From the NCBI RefSeq assembly GCF_947502445.1, contig NZ_CANMZW010000007.1:1-64000 (forward strand): a stretch of DNA of 64,000 nucleotides. Reading direction: 5' to 3'. Source of the stretch: an uncultured Brevibacillus sp. (lineage in GTDB: Bacteria > Bacillota > Bacilli > Brevibacillales > Brevibacillaceae). Both the position numbers and the translations under genes were made by a program. The notes under the pieces were generated by a model. That model saw only the letters and a list, made by a program, of their open reading frames with translations. It was not told where the DNA came from and did not search any database. Position 1 is the stretch's first letter. Every line of letters starts with the position of its first letter. Shown piece after piece: positions 34,487 through 43,111 of this stretch.

Positions 34487-34786
34487 CTAGCTTTGGTACG
34501 TTACATAAGCGATGATGCCTTCTTCGTCATCCAGCACCAGCTCAATTCCGGCCGAATAAGGGTTGAGCTGCATCTGTGTTTCCAGATAGAAGCGAATCGC
34601 CTCGATCAAATTAATCTCGATAAAAACTTGCTTGCGATCCATCGCGTATACTTCAGCGGAGAATCCATACTCCTCATCCCACATGAGCTCTACGGAAACA
34701 TCCTGAGGCTGAATTTGTTTTTTGCTCGCAACATGCAAGCAGATCGCATTGATTAATACTTGTTCAGAGATTGTTATCTTTTCCAT
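34487..34786 (-). CDS. yxcD: DUF2653 protein (YxcD-like)
   Basis: 99 residues, acidic and soluble, matching the DUF2653 family of Bacillales (ISEQVLINAICLHVA ... PQDVSVELMWDEEYGFSAEV). Function not known. Its start overlaps the end of the upstream membrane-protein gene by 13 bases. Confidence 0.75.
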   Translation of the reverse strand: MEKITISEQVLINAICLHVASKKQIQPQDVSVELMWDEEYGFSAEVYAMDRKQVFIEINLIEAIRFYLETQMQLNPYSAGIELVLDDEEGIIAYVTYQS

Positions 34787-35223
34787 GTGTTCAGTTCCTG
34801 CTTCTTCTCACGTTGGGTTTTGAAGTACACGAAAATTTTGCGGATCAAAACGAACACAGCGACAATCGCCAGCATGTTGATCAAGAATCCAAAGATTGCA
34901 CCCAGGGCGCCCATGTCACCAAACAGTCCGCCGAACAGCATACCTGCCAAACCACCAACCAAAAGACCCTTCATGAAACCGCCGCTCATGAAGCCACCGC
35001 TTTTGGTAGGAGCAGTAGTTGCAGGAGTAGAGGTAGTACCTTTATTTGTAGAAGCATTTACATTCGAATCGCCTTTGGTAGGTGTTTGCGTATTTGTAGG
35101 AGCTGTGTTTGAGTTAAAAGATTTTTTTCCGGATTTATAGCCTTTTGCATCGGCATGGTCAGCAAATCCGCTTGGAGCAAGTACGAGCATTACGGCAACC
35201 AACAGCATGAGTAATTTTTTCAT
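34774..35223 (-). CDS. Secreted/membrane protein with Gly-rich hydrophobic core
   Basis: 149 residues. A signal peptide (MKKLLMLLVAVMLVLAPSG) precedes a Ser/Thr/Asn-rich linker (about 28-75), a Gly/Phe/Met-rich hydrophobic segment (GGFMKGLLVGGLAGMLFGGL) and a final transmembrane helix followed by a basic tail. The layout occurs widely in Bacillales beside yxcD-like genes, but the role is not known. Confidence 0.7.
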   Translation of the reverse strand: MKKLLMLLVAVMLVLAPSGFADHADAKGYKSGKKSFNSNTAPTNTQTPTKGDSNVNASTNKGTTSTPATTAPTKSGGFMSGGFMKGLLVGGLAGMLFGGLFGDMGALGAIFGFLINMLAIVAVFVLIRKIFVYFKTQREKKQELNTWKR

Positions 35224-35340
35224 GTTAAATGAGTAGCCCCTCTCTTGTTTTTGTCCTTAGACATAAGTGTACACGAATATTAATTGTTTTGCCACCAAAC
35301 ATTCCGTGAACAATGCTAAAATGGAAGTTTTCTGGAAAAA

Positions 35341-36717
35341 TTAATCAAACAGTTTTCCTGGATTTAGAATTCCCCTTGGATCAAACTGCTGTTTGATCGC
35401 TTTCATGAAAGGCAGTGTATCTGGGTGTTCCACCTGGAGATACTTCTTTTTCCCAATGCCAATCCCGTGCTCGCCTGTACAGGTCCCACCTTTTTGCAGG
35501 GCGTATTCTACAATCTTTCCATTTACTTCTTCCGCTAGTCGTACTTCGCGCTGATCCTGCTTGTTGTACATGAGAGTGGTGTGGAAGTTTCCGTCACCGA
35601 CATGTCCCAAAACTCCTCCGGCAAGTCCGCTGTTATCAATGGTTTCTCGTGCATAAACCACAGCGTCACTCAGCTCAGAAAGAGGAAGGCAGACGTCGGT
35701 CAGCATCATGTCTTTGCCTGGAAAGCCGTGCTTGAAGGCATACGCTAAATTGTGCCGTGCTTCCCAGAGCTTGGCCCGTTTTTTGGAATCGGTCTCGACT
35801 AAAAAGCTCGCACAGTCATTTTCCTCCAGCAATTCCTGGGCAAAAGCAACATCCTGCGCTAAAGCGGCTTCATTACCATGGAATTCGAAGAACAGGGTCG
35901 GCTGCTCGGGATAGTCCGTTTCGCTGTGCAGGTTCACTTGTTTGATTGATGCACTGTCAACCAGCTCTACACGCGCGATAGCGAGCCCAGCAGAAAGCAA
36001 GGACACAGCTCCATCTACGGCAGCTTTCACAGTAGGAAACACAGCGCGCCCAGCAATGATCGTCTCCGGGATTCCATATACCCGCAGCGTAATTTCCGTA
36101 AAGCTGCCCAATGTGCCTTCTGAGCCAACAAACAGTCCTGTGAGATGATAGCCAGAAGAAGACTTGGCAGAGAGTCCACCCGTATGTATAACAGTCCCGT
36201 CAGCCAAAACTACCTCCAAATCACGAACCTGACTACGCATGATTCCATAGCGTACACTCGTTGTCCCACTTGCATTGGTTGCTGTCATTCCGCCGATCGT
36301 AGCGTCCGCACCAGGGTCAACAGGGAAGAACAGGCCGTGCTTTTTTAATGCCTGATTCAGCTGATTGCGAGTCACACCAGGCTGGACACGCACGAGAAAA
36401 TCCTGAGGACGGATTTCGATAATCTGGTTCATTTGCGAAAAGTCTAGGGAGATGCCCCCTTTTAACGGTATGCAATGTCCCTCCAGGCTAGACCCTATTC
36501 CAAACGGAACGACCGGAATACGATGTTCATTCGCATATTTCATGATGGAGACAACCTCATGTGTAGAGGAGGGATAAACAACAATGTCAGGTAATACAGG
36601 TGCATGATGAGATTCGTCCTTGCTGTGCTGCTGTAGCGTGGTTTCGTTTACAGTCGCACGATCTTCAGCAGTTAAGCCTCTCAAGTCTTCAAGCAACGAA
36701 GTGGGGAAAGTAGTCAT
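35341..36717 (-). CDS. FAD-linked oxidase (glycolate oxidase / D-lactate dehydrogenase type)
   Basis: 458 residues. An FAD-binding PCMH domain (about 40-215; VVPFGIGSSLEGH, PGADATIGGMTATNASG, FVGSEGTLG) is followed by the FAD-oxidase C domain ending CTGEHGIGIGKKKYL. This family oxidises 2-hydroxy acids such as glycolate or D-lactate. AGGAGG lies eight bases before the ATG. No GlcE/GlcF partner is adjacent, which fits a single-subunit D-lactate dehydrogenase more than glycolate oxidase; substrate uncertain. Confidence 0.85.
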   Translation of the reverse strand: MTTFPTSLLEDLRGLTAEDRATVNETTLQQHSKDESHHAPVLPDIVVYPSSTHEVVSIMKYANEHRIPVVPFGIGSSLEGHCIPLKGGISLDFSQMNQIIEIRPQDFLVRVQPGVTRNQLNQALKKHGLFFPVDPGADATIGGMTATNASGTTSVRYGIMRSQVRDLEVVLADGTVIHTGGLSAKSSSGYHLTGLFVGSEGTLGSFTEITLRVYGIPETIIAGRAVFPTVKAAVDGAVSLLSAGLAIARVELVDSASIKQVNLHSETDYPEQPTLFFEFHGNEAALAQDVAFAQELLEENDCASFLVETDSKKRAKLWEARHNLAYAFKHGFPGKDMMLTDVCLPLSELSDAVVYARETIDNSGLAGGVLGHVGDGNFHTTLMYNKQDQREVRLAEEVNGKIVEYALQKGGTCTGEHGIGIGKKKYLQVEHPDTLPFMKAIKQQFDPRGILNPGKLFD

Positions 36718-36759
36718 GGGAAATCCTCCTGTCCAGTCTTCTTCTATAATAATAGGAAC

Positions 36760-36791
36760 AAACCTCTAACACGATGAATGGTTAGAGGTTT
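36760..36791. terminator. Hairpin between the FAD oxidase and the methionine operon
   Basis: AAACCTCTAAC pairs exactly with GTTAGAGGTTT. It ends the minus-strand met operon; the T-run is modest on that strand. Confidence 0.7.
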
Positions 36792-36798
36792 TTGTCCG

Positions 36799-37461
36799 TT
36801 ACGCGCTTTTTTTCAATTTACGAGCTGCCCAGTTGCCAAGCGACTGGATGACCTGCACCAGAACAACAAGAATGATGACGGTGATGATCATGACTTCAAT
36901 ATCCCACTGCTGATAGCCGTAGCGCAGTGCCAGGTCTCCAAGGCCACCAGCCCCTACTGCACCTGCCATCGCGGTGGCTCCGATCAAACCGATCGTGGCA
37001 ATCGTCAGACACAAGACAATGCCAGGTCTTGCTTCGCGGAGCATGATGCGAGTGATGATTTGTAAGCGGGATGCCCCCATCGCACGATAAGCCTCAATCA
37101 CACCACGATCGACGTCGAGCAGTGCCGTTTCCATCAAACGGGCGATGTAAGGCGCAGTATAGACGATGAGAGGGACGATTGCTCCTTCGATTCCGATCGA
37201 GGTACCGACAACCAGCTCGGTAAAAGGAATGATGGCGACCATCAGGATGATGAAGGGCAAGGAACGAACGATATTGATGAGAGTATTCAACGTGTGATAA
37301 ATAACCTTGTTCGGAAACAAATGATTGCCTTGTGTAATGACAATCAGAATCCCGAGTGGAATCCCGATGATCGTAGCGATAAACAAGGAGATGCCCACCA
37401 TGATGACAGTTTCTTGCAGCGATTGACCAAATACAGGAATCATCTCTGTTAAACGATCCAT
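36799..37461 (-). CDS. metP: Methionine ABC transporter permease MetP (MetI)
   Basis: 220 residues with five transmembrane helices and the binding-protein-dependent permease loop (EAYRAMGASRLQIITRIMLREARPG). It forms the membrane channel for D- and L-methionine import with MetN and MetQ. The start and the metN stop share one base. Confidence 0.93.
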   Translation of the reverse strand: MDRLTEMIPVFGQSLQETVIMVGISLFIATIIGIPLGILIVITQGNHLFPNKVIYHTLNTLINIVRSLPFIILMVAIIPFTELVVGTSIGIEGAIVPLIVYTAPYIARLMETALLDVDRGVIEAYRAMGASRLQIITRIMLREARPGIVLCLTIATIGLIGATAMAGAVGAGGLGDLALRYGYQQWDIEVMIITVIILVVLVQVIQSLGNWAARKLKKSA

Positions 37462-38498
37462 TACCGGGTTACCTCCTCTCGTGTCACGATCTCTACGTTG
37501 TAGACGGACTGGCGCAAGAAAGCGATGCCGTCCTGAACAGCTTGTTGTTCACCAGATATGTGCAAAAGCAGAATGCCGAGTGCTGTTCCTTTGATAGAAG
37601 TAATGGAGCCGTACAATAAATTGGTGCTTACCGGGAAACGTGCAGAAAGCGTTCCAAGAACGGGATCGAGCGCTGCATCTCCACGAAAAGCGACGCGAAG
37701 AATGTTGGCAGAAGGTCCAGTCTTCTTGATCCTCGCCAGTATTTCTGCAGGGACTTCATCGTCAAAAATCGTTTTAATAAAGTTTCGTGTGGTCGGCTGC
37801 TGCGGGTTGCTGAAAACATCGAGCACCGAGCCTTGTTCAATGACGTGACCGTTTTCCATGATGGCAACGTGATCACAGATTTTTTTGATGACCTGCATTT
37901 CGTGTGTGATCAGGACAATGGTCAGGCTGAATTTCTTGTTAATATCCAGCAGAAGCTCAAGAATCGATTCGGTTGTTTGTGGATCGAGCGCCGAGGTCGC
38001 TTCGTCACAGAGCAAGATTTCCGGATCGGTAGCCAGCGCACGGGCGATGCCGACACGCTGTTTTTGTCCACCTGACAGCTGGGAAGGGTAAGCGTTCGCC
38101 TTGTCCGCAAGTCCCACCAGTCGGAGCAGATCCTCGACCTTTTGCTTGATGACATCCTTTGGAACGCGGTTCATACGCAAAATCTCAGCTACATTGTCGA
38201 AAACGTTGTAAGATGACAGCAGATTAAAATGCTGAAAAATAATGCCGATTTTTTTGCGTGCCTGACGCAGCTCTTTTTCTTTCAGAGAAAGCATATCTTG
38301 ACCATTTACGATGACAGAACCGCTCGTCGGCTTTTCCAGCAAATTAATGGTACGGAGCAGGGTACTTTTCCCCGCTCCGCTAAAGCCGATGACACCATAG
38401 ATTTGCCCTTTTTCCACGTTCAATGAGACGCCCTTCAAAGCCTCGACCTGCTTATTGCCTACTTTGTATGACTTATGAATGTCGGTTAGCTGTATCAT
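37461..38498 (-). CDS. metN: Methionine ABC transporter ATPase MetN
   Basis: 345 residues. The ATPase domain has Walker A GFSGAGKS, signature LSGGQKQRVGIA and Walker B ILLCDEATSALD. A C-terminal NIL (ACT-like) domain (about 265-345), which binds methionine and inhibits transport in E. coli MetN, is present. Middle gene of metQ-metN-metP. Confidence 0.95.
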   Translation of the reverse strand: MIQLTDIHKSYKVGNKQVEALKGVSLNVEKGQIYGVIGFSGAGKSTLLRTINLLEKPTSGSVIVNGQDMLSLKEKELRQARKKIGIIFQHFNLLSSYNVFDNVAEILRMNRVPKDVIKQKVEDLLRLVGLADKANAYPSQLSGGQKQRVGIARALATDPEILLCDEATSALDPQTTESILELLLDINKKFSLTIVLITHEMQVIKKICDHVAIMENGHVIEQGSVLDVFSNPQQPTTRNFIKTIFDDEVPAEILARIKKTGPSANILRVAFRGDAALDPVLGTLSARFPVSTNLLYGSITSIKGTALGILLLHISGEQQAVQDGIAFLRQSVYNVEIVTREEVTR

Positions 38499-38530
38499 TT
38501 CTTAACGTCTCCTTGCTGCTTACTTAATTT

Positions 38531-39361
38531 TTACCAGGAAGGAAGCACGGAACCTTCGAAGCGTTCTTCGATGAATTTCTTTACTTCTTCGGAACGATAG
38601 CTATCAACAAGCTTTTGAAAAGCCGGATTGTCTTTGTTTTTGTCATCGGCAACGAGAACATTTACATACGGCGAATCAGATGTTTCGGCAAAGATTGCAT
38701 CCTTTTTAGGGGAATAGCCTGCTTCCATTGCAAAGTTGGTATTGATCGAAGCGACCTCAACATTGTTTAGGGAACGTGCAAGGAATGCTGCTTCGAGCTC
38801 TTTGAATTTCAGGTTTTTCGGATTTTCTACGATGTCCAGAGGAGTTGCATTGTCGCCTACGCCATCATTCAATTTGATCAGACCAGCCGCTTGATAAAGC
38901 TGCAAGGCACGAGCGCGGTTAGTAGGATCGTTTTGGATGCCGACAACACCACCGTCTGGGATGTCTTCCACTTTTTTATGCTTGGTGGAGTAGAGACCCA
39001 TCGGATATGTCACGGTTTTGCCGATGATGGTCAGCTTTGTTTTATGGTCTTGATTGAATTTATCGAGGAAAGGAATCGTTTGAAAGCTGTTGATGTCCAG
39101 GTTTCCTTTATCGAGGGCTTGGTTCGGCTGTACATAATCGTTGAAGACGACAACTTCTACATCCAATCCTTTTGTTTTTGCCACTTCTTTTACTTTGTTC
39201 ATGATTTCTTCGTGTGGTCCCCCGGTTACACCAACCTTGACGCTCGTTTGCTCAGCAGCGCCATTTGCAGGAGCAGGAGCAGCTTCTTGTTTGCTGCCGC
39301 AAGCAGTCAGAAGTGATGCCGCGAGTAGCAGTGATGTGAGTAACAGACCTGTCTTTTTCAT
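38531..39361 (-). CDS. metQ: Methionine-binding lipoprotein MetQ
   Basis: 276 residues. A lipoprotein signal ends LLTACG. The NlpA/MetQ fold follows (VGVTGGPHEEIMNKVKEVA ... VVVFNDYVQPNQALDKGNLD ... NPKNLKFKELEAA). It captures methionine outside the membrane for MetNP. First gene of the operon, directly behind a SAM riboswitch. Confidence 0.95.
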   Translation of the reverse strand: MKKTGLLLTSLLLAASLLTACGSKQEAAPAPANGAAEQTSVKVGVTGGPHEEIMNKVKEVAKTKGLDVEVVVFNDYVQPNQALDKGNLDINSFQTIPFLDKFNQDHKTKLTIIGKTVTYPMGLYSTKHKKVEDIPDGGVVGIQNDPTNRARALQLYQAAGLIKLNDGVGDNATPLDIVENPKNLKFKELEAAFLARSLNNVEVASINTNFAMEAGYSPKKDAIFAETSDSPYVNVLVADDKNKDNPAFQKLVDSYRSEEVKKFIEERFEGSVLPSW

Positions 39362-39450
39362 ATGAATTTCTCCCCAATCCTTGTTTTATATATATTTTGA
39401 AAAGTGATGCCGAAAAGAGGGTAAAAAACTTGGTTTTATGCAAGTATGCA

Positions 39451-39620
39451 AAAAAACCTCTTCAGAAAATAGAAGAGGTTAGAAACTGTCATCAGGAAAC
39501 AGTCGTAGAACACCTCTCTTATCTTCCGGAATGTTTTCCGCTGGAATTGGCACCATATCTATCGAGATAGGTTGCCGAGGTATCATAGGGCCAGTCCCTC
39601 CACCTCTCTTTATAAGAGAA
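39451..39620 (-). promoter_or_regulatory. SAM (S-box) riboswitch with terminator
   Basis: On the minus strand the S-box aptamer is visible: P1 arms CTCTTAT and ATAAGAG, AGGTGGAGGGACTGGCCC, ATGATACCTCGGCAACC, and GGTGCCAATTCC. It is followed by an antiterminator region (GACTGTTTCC ... GGAAACAGTC type pairing) and a terminator AACCTCTT/AAGAGGTT with seven T. High S-adenosylmethionine should stop transcription into metQNP. Confidence 0.95.
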
Positions 39621-39664
39621 CGTTTTATTCAATTAAAACAATAAAATCTGATTCGGTTAGTTGG

Positions 39665-39693
39665 ATTATAGCTTGCTGGTTCACACTTGTCAA
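39665..39693 (-). promoter_or_regulatory. SigA-type promoter of the metQNP operon
   Basis: On the minus strand TTGACA (39693-39688), 17 bp, TATAAT (39670-39665): perfect consensus in both boxes. It lies 45 bp before the S-box aptamer. Confidence 0.92.
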
Positions 39694-39805
39694 ATGTTTT
39701 AAAAAATAATTTACTTCTGAGAAATCACTAAGTCAATTATTTAGCTAGTAGATGTTACTGCGTTTGGGGAAAGGGGACAAATATAGCATTATATGTAAAA
39801 GAGAT

Positions 39806-40218
39806 ATGGGGCTGATATCGGTGTGCAAATATCTTTTTACTCTCATTTTATCATGTTGTTTTTTGACTGCAGGCTGTGCAAGCAATGATGAATCCGTCCT
39901 TATCCCAAACGAGCAAACAATAAAAATTGGCGTGGTCGGGCATCCTCCTATGATTGATGAAAAAAACATAGAGTTCACTGAGCTTGAGCTTGGAGCGGTG
40001 AGTAGTACTTCTGATGCAGAATTTCACGCTTTATTTCTAAAGCGCCATCAACGAATTCAGGAATGTATGCAACTGGATTTATCAACGAAAATGGGCAGTA
40101 CAAAATAATTGAATATGGCTTTAAAAATGATGAGCAAACAGAGGAAAATCTAAAAGAATTATATTCGCGTATTTTCAATACGATTTTGACGGAAGTTGCC
40201 CCAAGGGAAACGAAGTGA
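39806..40218 (+). pseudogene. Frameshifted small lipoprotein gene
   Basis: The first frame (39806-40108) opens with a lipoprotein signal (YLFTLILSCCFLTAGC) and about 70 residues (TIKIGVVGHPPMIDE ... SDAEFHALF). Near 40030-40040 the coherent sequence moves to another frame (ISKAPSTNSGMYATGFINEN ... LKELYSRIF) that ends at 40218. A single-base indel in this stretch explains both halves; an intact product would be about 137 residues. Start uncertain (ATG 39806 or GTG 39821). The frame change could be a real mutation or a sequence error. Family not recognised. Confidence 0.6.
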
Positions 40219-40252
40219 AGTATTTTAAATTCGCCAAAATACGAATGATTAC

Positions 40253-40312
40253 TTGCTAGAGGACGAGAACATATGTATAATGAGAAAAAAACATACCTGA
40301 TATATGTTCTCG
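40253..40312 (+). promoter_or_regulatory. mpsC promoter with 11-bp inverted repeat
   Basis: TTGCTA (40253-40258), 17 bp, TATAAT (40276-40281) is a good SigA promoter. CGAGAACATAT (40264-40274) and ATATGTTCTCG (40302-40312) are exact inverted repeats flanking the -10 box and the start of the transcript. It could be an operator that a dimeric repressor loops or bridges. Confidence 0.65.
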
Positions 40313-40324
40313 CAGGTGATGGCT

Positions 40325-40681
40325 ATGACACTATTGGATACGAATGAAATCAGAAAAAGGCTATCTGCTATATATAACGAGATAGCAAAAGAGTTGTTCG
40401 GATTTGGAACGACTCTCCTGAGAGTAACGATTGAGAACCAAATGATTACCTTCTATGCCAAACATCGCCGTTCTCCCCGCTCTGCTGCGCTGGAGGGTGA
40501 GGCCCCATCACTAAAGCTCGAAGTCGATTTCCGAATGTCTCTTCTATATAAGAAAAGACTACGCGAACGATTGGAAGAGGAAATGGGACTGAACATAGAG
40601 GCTGTACTACGAGATTACGACGCTGCTACACAGCTGGCGATTACGAATGTTATTCTTACAGAACCAGAACTGAATACCTGA
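40325..40681 (+). CDS. mpsC: MpsC-family (DUF2294) protein
   Basis: 118 residues from the ATG at 40325, which has CAGGTGA suitably spaced; in-frame ATGs at 40304 and 40319 are less well placed. The sequence fits DUF2294/MpsC (IRKRLSAIYNEIAKELFGFG ... VDFRMSLLYKKRLRERLEEEMG). MpsC is linked to a Na+-translocating, membrane-potential-generating system in some staphylococci, but no mpsA or mpsB gene is near here, so its role here is open. Confidence 0.75.
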   Translation: MTLLDTNEIRKRLSAIYNEIAKELFGFGTTLLRVTIENQMITFYAKHRRSPRSAALEGEAPSLKLEVDFRMSLLYKKRLRERLEEEMGLNIEAVLRDYDAATQLAITNVILTEPELNT

Positions 40682-40715
40682 CAGAGTGATTTGGATTTTC
40701 TCTTTTGATCTATCT

Positions 40716-40763
40716 CAAGAGAAGACCATAAGCTTTGGCGAAAACGGGTGTCGCTTCTCTTTG
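40716..40763 (+). terminator. Hairpin after mpsC
   Basis: CAAGAGAAG pairs with CTTCTCTTTG (one bulge), followed by TTTGTTT. A weak terminator or part of a longer leader. Confidence 0.45.
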
Positions 40764-40772
40764 TTTACGAGG

Positions 40773-40826
40773 AAAAGTGCTCTTGTTTAGAATGAAATGT
40801 TCTAATCAAGGGTACTTTTCTTTTTT
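40773..40826 (+). terminator. Strong hairpin with T-run between mpsC and the purine operon
   Basis: AAAAGTGCTCTTGTTTAGAA pairs with TTCTAATCAAGGGTACTTTT with small mismatches, then six T. It either ends mpsC transcription or is an attenuator in front of the purine operon. Confidence 0.75.
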
Positions 40827-40870
40827 GTTTTTAACAAATTTTACCTTTATAAGGGTGTGGTTGATGCATA

Positions 40871-40906
40871 GATAAACGCGAACGGTGGAACAGTAGGGGG
40901 TTTATC
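40871..40906 (+). promoter_or_regulatory. Inverted repeat in the leader of the purine operon
   Basis: GATAAAC (40871-40877) and GTTTATC (40900-40906) enclose a G-rich loop. The 319-bp gap 40682-41000 thus contains three hairpins, but I could not match it to a purine, PreQ1, TPP or T-box element. Confidence 0.35.
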
Positions 40907-41000
40907 AACGGTTGAAAGTTGTATAAAAACAGAGAAACGTTGAATCCTAAGCCAATGGAAGAATAAGACTCAGGCGACACCTGAAATGGAGGAAGTTAAA

Positions 41001-42074
41001 ATGAAAAAATTACTGACAGGAATCCTATCCTTTTCTGCACTCTCGTTGGCACTGGCTGGCTGTGGCAGTAGTGAACAACCACAACAAGGCGCTGCTGGTG
41101 GAGCAGCGAAGGGTGAGCCAACCAAACTGGTTATTTCTACATGGGGTTTCTCCGAAGACTTTTTCCGCAAAGAAGTATATGAGCCGTTCGAAAAAGAGCA
41201 TAACGTCAAAATTGTTCTGGAAATCGGGAACAATGCAGAGCGTCTCAACAAAGTCCGTCAAGGCAGCTCTGACGTCGATCTGATTTACCTTTCCGACTAT
41301 TATGCACAACAAGGTATCGACAGTGGTGCATTCGAGAAAATCGATCGTACGCGCATCCCTAACATGAACGAAATTTATGATATTGCCAAAGCTCCACTGG
41401 GTGAAGACTACGGTCCTGCCTACACGATTGGACAATTCGGGATTGCGTACAATCCAAACATCGTAAAAACCGAAATCAAAGATTGGAAAGACCTGTGGAA
41501 CCCAGAGCTGGCAGGCAAGCTGACACTGCCAAGCATCACCTCCACAACTGGCCCTATGATTCTCGACAGCGCTTCGAAAGTGGCTGGAAGCAAGGAATTT
41601 AGCGAAGACCAAGCTTTTGCCAAAATGAAAGAAGTAAACAAAGGCGTAGTGAAGTATTACGACAAAACATCTGAGTACGTAAATATGTTCAGCCAAGAAG
41701 AAATTGCGGTTGGACCGATCATGGAAATGTACTTCAAGGATATCCAGGCAGCAGTTCCAGAAGCGAAGTTTGTAGCACCAACTAGCGGTGGTTACGCAGT
41801 AATGAATACCGTAAACATCGTAAAAGGCAGCAAAAACAAAGAACTGGCTGAAGACTTTATCAACTATCAATTGAGCAAGGACGTTCAGGAAAAAGCGGCG
41901 AAAGCAAAAATAGATTCGCCAGTAAACACAGCTGTTAAGCTTACAGATGAAGAAGCAAAAGGCGTAACGTACGGCGAAGAAACGATCAACAAGCTGCAAA
42001 AGCTGGATATGAAATTCGTGAACGAAAATTCCAAAGCGTGGATTGACCGTTGGAACCGTGAAATCACTCAATAA
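41001..42074 (+). CDS. PotD-like substrate-binding lipoprotein
   Basis: 357 residues from the ATG at 41001 (GGAGG nine bases upstream). A lipoprotein signal ends LALAGCG. A class II periplasmic-binding fold follows (KLVISTWGFSEDFFRKEVYE ... DVDLIYLSDYYAQQG ... GPAYTIGQFGIAYNP), like spermidine/putrescine and thiamine binders. Its genes downstream encode a nucleoside hydrolase and an adenine deaminase, so a purine nucleoside or related ligand is more likely than a polyamine. First gene of a six-gene operon. Confidence 0.85.
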   Translation: MKKLLTGILSFSALSLALAGCGSSEQPQQGAAGGAAKGEPTKLVISTWGFSEDFFRKEVYEPFEKEHNVKIVLEIGNNAERLNKVRQGSSDVDLIYLSDYYAQQGIDSGAFEKIDRTRIPNMNEIYDIAKAPLGEDYGPAYTIGQFGIAYNPNIVKTEIKDWKDLWNPELAGKLTLPSITSTTGPMILDSASKVAGSKEFSEDQAFAKMKEVNKGVVKYYDKTSEYVNMFSQEEIAVGPIMEMYFKDIQAAVPEAKFVAPTSGGYAVMNTVNIVKGSKNKELAEDFINYQLSKDVQEKAAKAKIDSPVNTAVKLTDEEAKGVTYGEETINKLQKLDMKFVNENSKAWIDRWNREITQ

Positions 42075-42091
42075 AACGTAAAAATGGACGA

Positions 42092-42126
42092 GGGTATAAA
42101 CCATGAGCTTATACCCTTGTTTTTTC
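42092..42126 (+). terminator. Intra-operon terminator after the binding-protein gene
   Basis: GGGTATAA pairs with TTATACCC, followed by TTGTTTTTT. Partial read-through would give more binding protein than permease, a common arrangement in ABC importers. Confidence 0.8.
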
Positions 42127-42152
42127 AAAACAGATGCGAGAGGGGCCCACCC

Positions 42153-43085
42153 ATGAATCGAAAAATCATTCTTGATGTTGATACAGGTATCGATGACGCT
42201 CTCGGGATCATGCTCGCAGTAAAGAGTGGCGAGTGTGAGCTCATCGGAATTACGACTGTTAACGGTAATGTCTCTCTGGGGAAAGCTACTGAAAATACAT
42301 GTAAAATCCTCGACTTGCTGCAAGTAGGGGAGCAAATCCCGGTTGTGAAGGGTGCGTCCCAGCCATTGCTGCGTCCCGTCTTTTTCGAGCACAGTGTACA
42401 TGGAGAGGACGGACTGGGAGGCGCATTGCGGGGTGTTGCTGTCACGAAGCAACCAGCAGAGGGCTTCGGACCGGACTTCATCATTGAACAAGTGAAAAAG
42501 CAGCCAGGTGAAGTGACGCTGGTCATGACTGGACCGCTGACCAATCTGGCACTGGCAGTGAAAAAATGTCCCGAGCTGGTAGAGCTGGTTAAAGAAGTGA
42601 TTTTTATGGGCGGGGTAGTCAAGGAACATGGCAATGTGACTCCTGTCGCTGAGTACAACATGTATGTGGACCCGGAAGCGGCCAAAGTCGTTTTCCATGC
42701 AGGTTTTCCTGAGCTGACTTTAGTTGGTCTCGACGTGACGAGAAAAGTATTGCTGAACGAAGAGCATATTGGCGAGCTAGGTGACACGCCGATTGGGCGT
42801 TATGTGAAGCAAAGCACTTCTGATTATTTACAGCGCTATTTTGAACGAAATGGTGTACGGGCATGTGCGATGCATGATCCATTGGCTGTTGGGGTCGCCT
42901 TGTCCAAGGATTTGGTGACGACGAAAAAGCTGTATGTCGATATCGAGACGAGAAGCGAATTGTGTGACGGGCAGACCGTGTGTGATTTCCAAAACCGCTT
43001 GAAAAAAGAGCCAAACATGAATGTCTGTCTGGACGTGGATGCCGATGCATTCTTTGTGCGTTTTATCCGCGCGCTGAAAGCCTGA
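42153..43085 (+). CDS. Inosine-uridine-preferring-type nucleoside hydrolase
   Basis: 310 residues from the ATG at 42153 (AGAGGGG upstream). It hydrolyses the N-glycosidic bond of ribonucleosides to base and ribose. The IU-NH signature DVDTGIDDA is at residues 7-15, binding Ca2+ and ribose, with the conserved VHGEDGLGG, TGPLTNLAL and MHDPLAV motifs further on. It would release adenine from imported adenosine for the deaminase at the operon's end. Confidence 0.92.
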   Translation: MNRKIILDVDTGIDDALGIMLAVKSGECELIGITTVNGNVSLGKATENTCKILDLLQVGEQIPVVKGASQPLLRPVFFEHSVHGEDGLGGALRGVAVTKQPAEGFGPDFIIEQVKKQPGEVTLVMTGPLTNLALAVKKCPELVELVKEVIFMGGVVKEHGNVTPVAEYNMYVDPEAAKVVFHAGFPELTLVGLDVTRKVLLNEEHIGELGDTPIGRYVKQSTSDYLQRYFERNGVRACAMHDPLAVGVALSKDLVTTKKLYVDIETRSELCDGQTVCDFQNRLKKEPNMNVCLDVDADAFFVRFIRALKA

Positions 43086-43111
43086 CGATACCGTGAACAG
43101 GAGTTAATGGA

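Noticed and set aside
39975..40178. Minus-strand frame over the broken lipoprotein gene
   Set aside because: The plus strand reads as one protein across a frameshift with a signal peptide; the antisense frame has no such support.
40884..40891. GGTGGAAC, reminiscent of a T-box
   Set aside because: The rest of the T-box consensus (AGGGTGGNACCGCG), specifier loop and stems are missing, and the downstream genes are not amino-acid related.
40682..41000. Purine riboswitch or PurR box expected before a purine operon
   Set aside because: No conserved purine-aptamer loops and only one isolated CGAAC; no paired PurBox.
41025..42698. 557-residue minus-strand frame opposite the binding-protein and nucleoside hydrolase genes
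   Set aside because: It spans two well-recognised plus-strand genes and the terminator between them; Cys/Phe/His-rich shadow translation.
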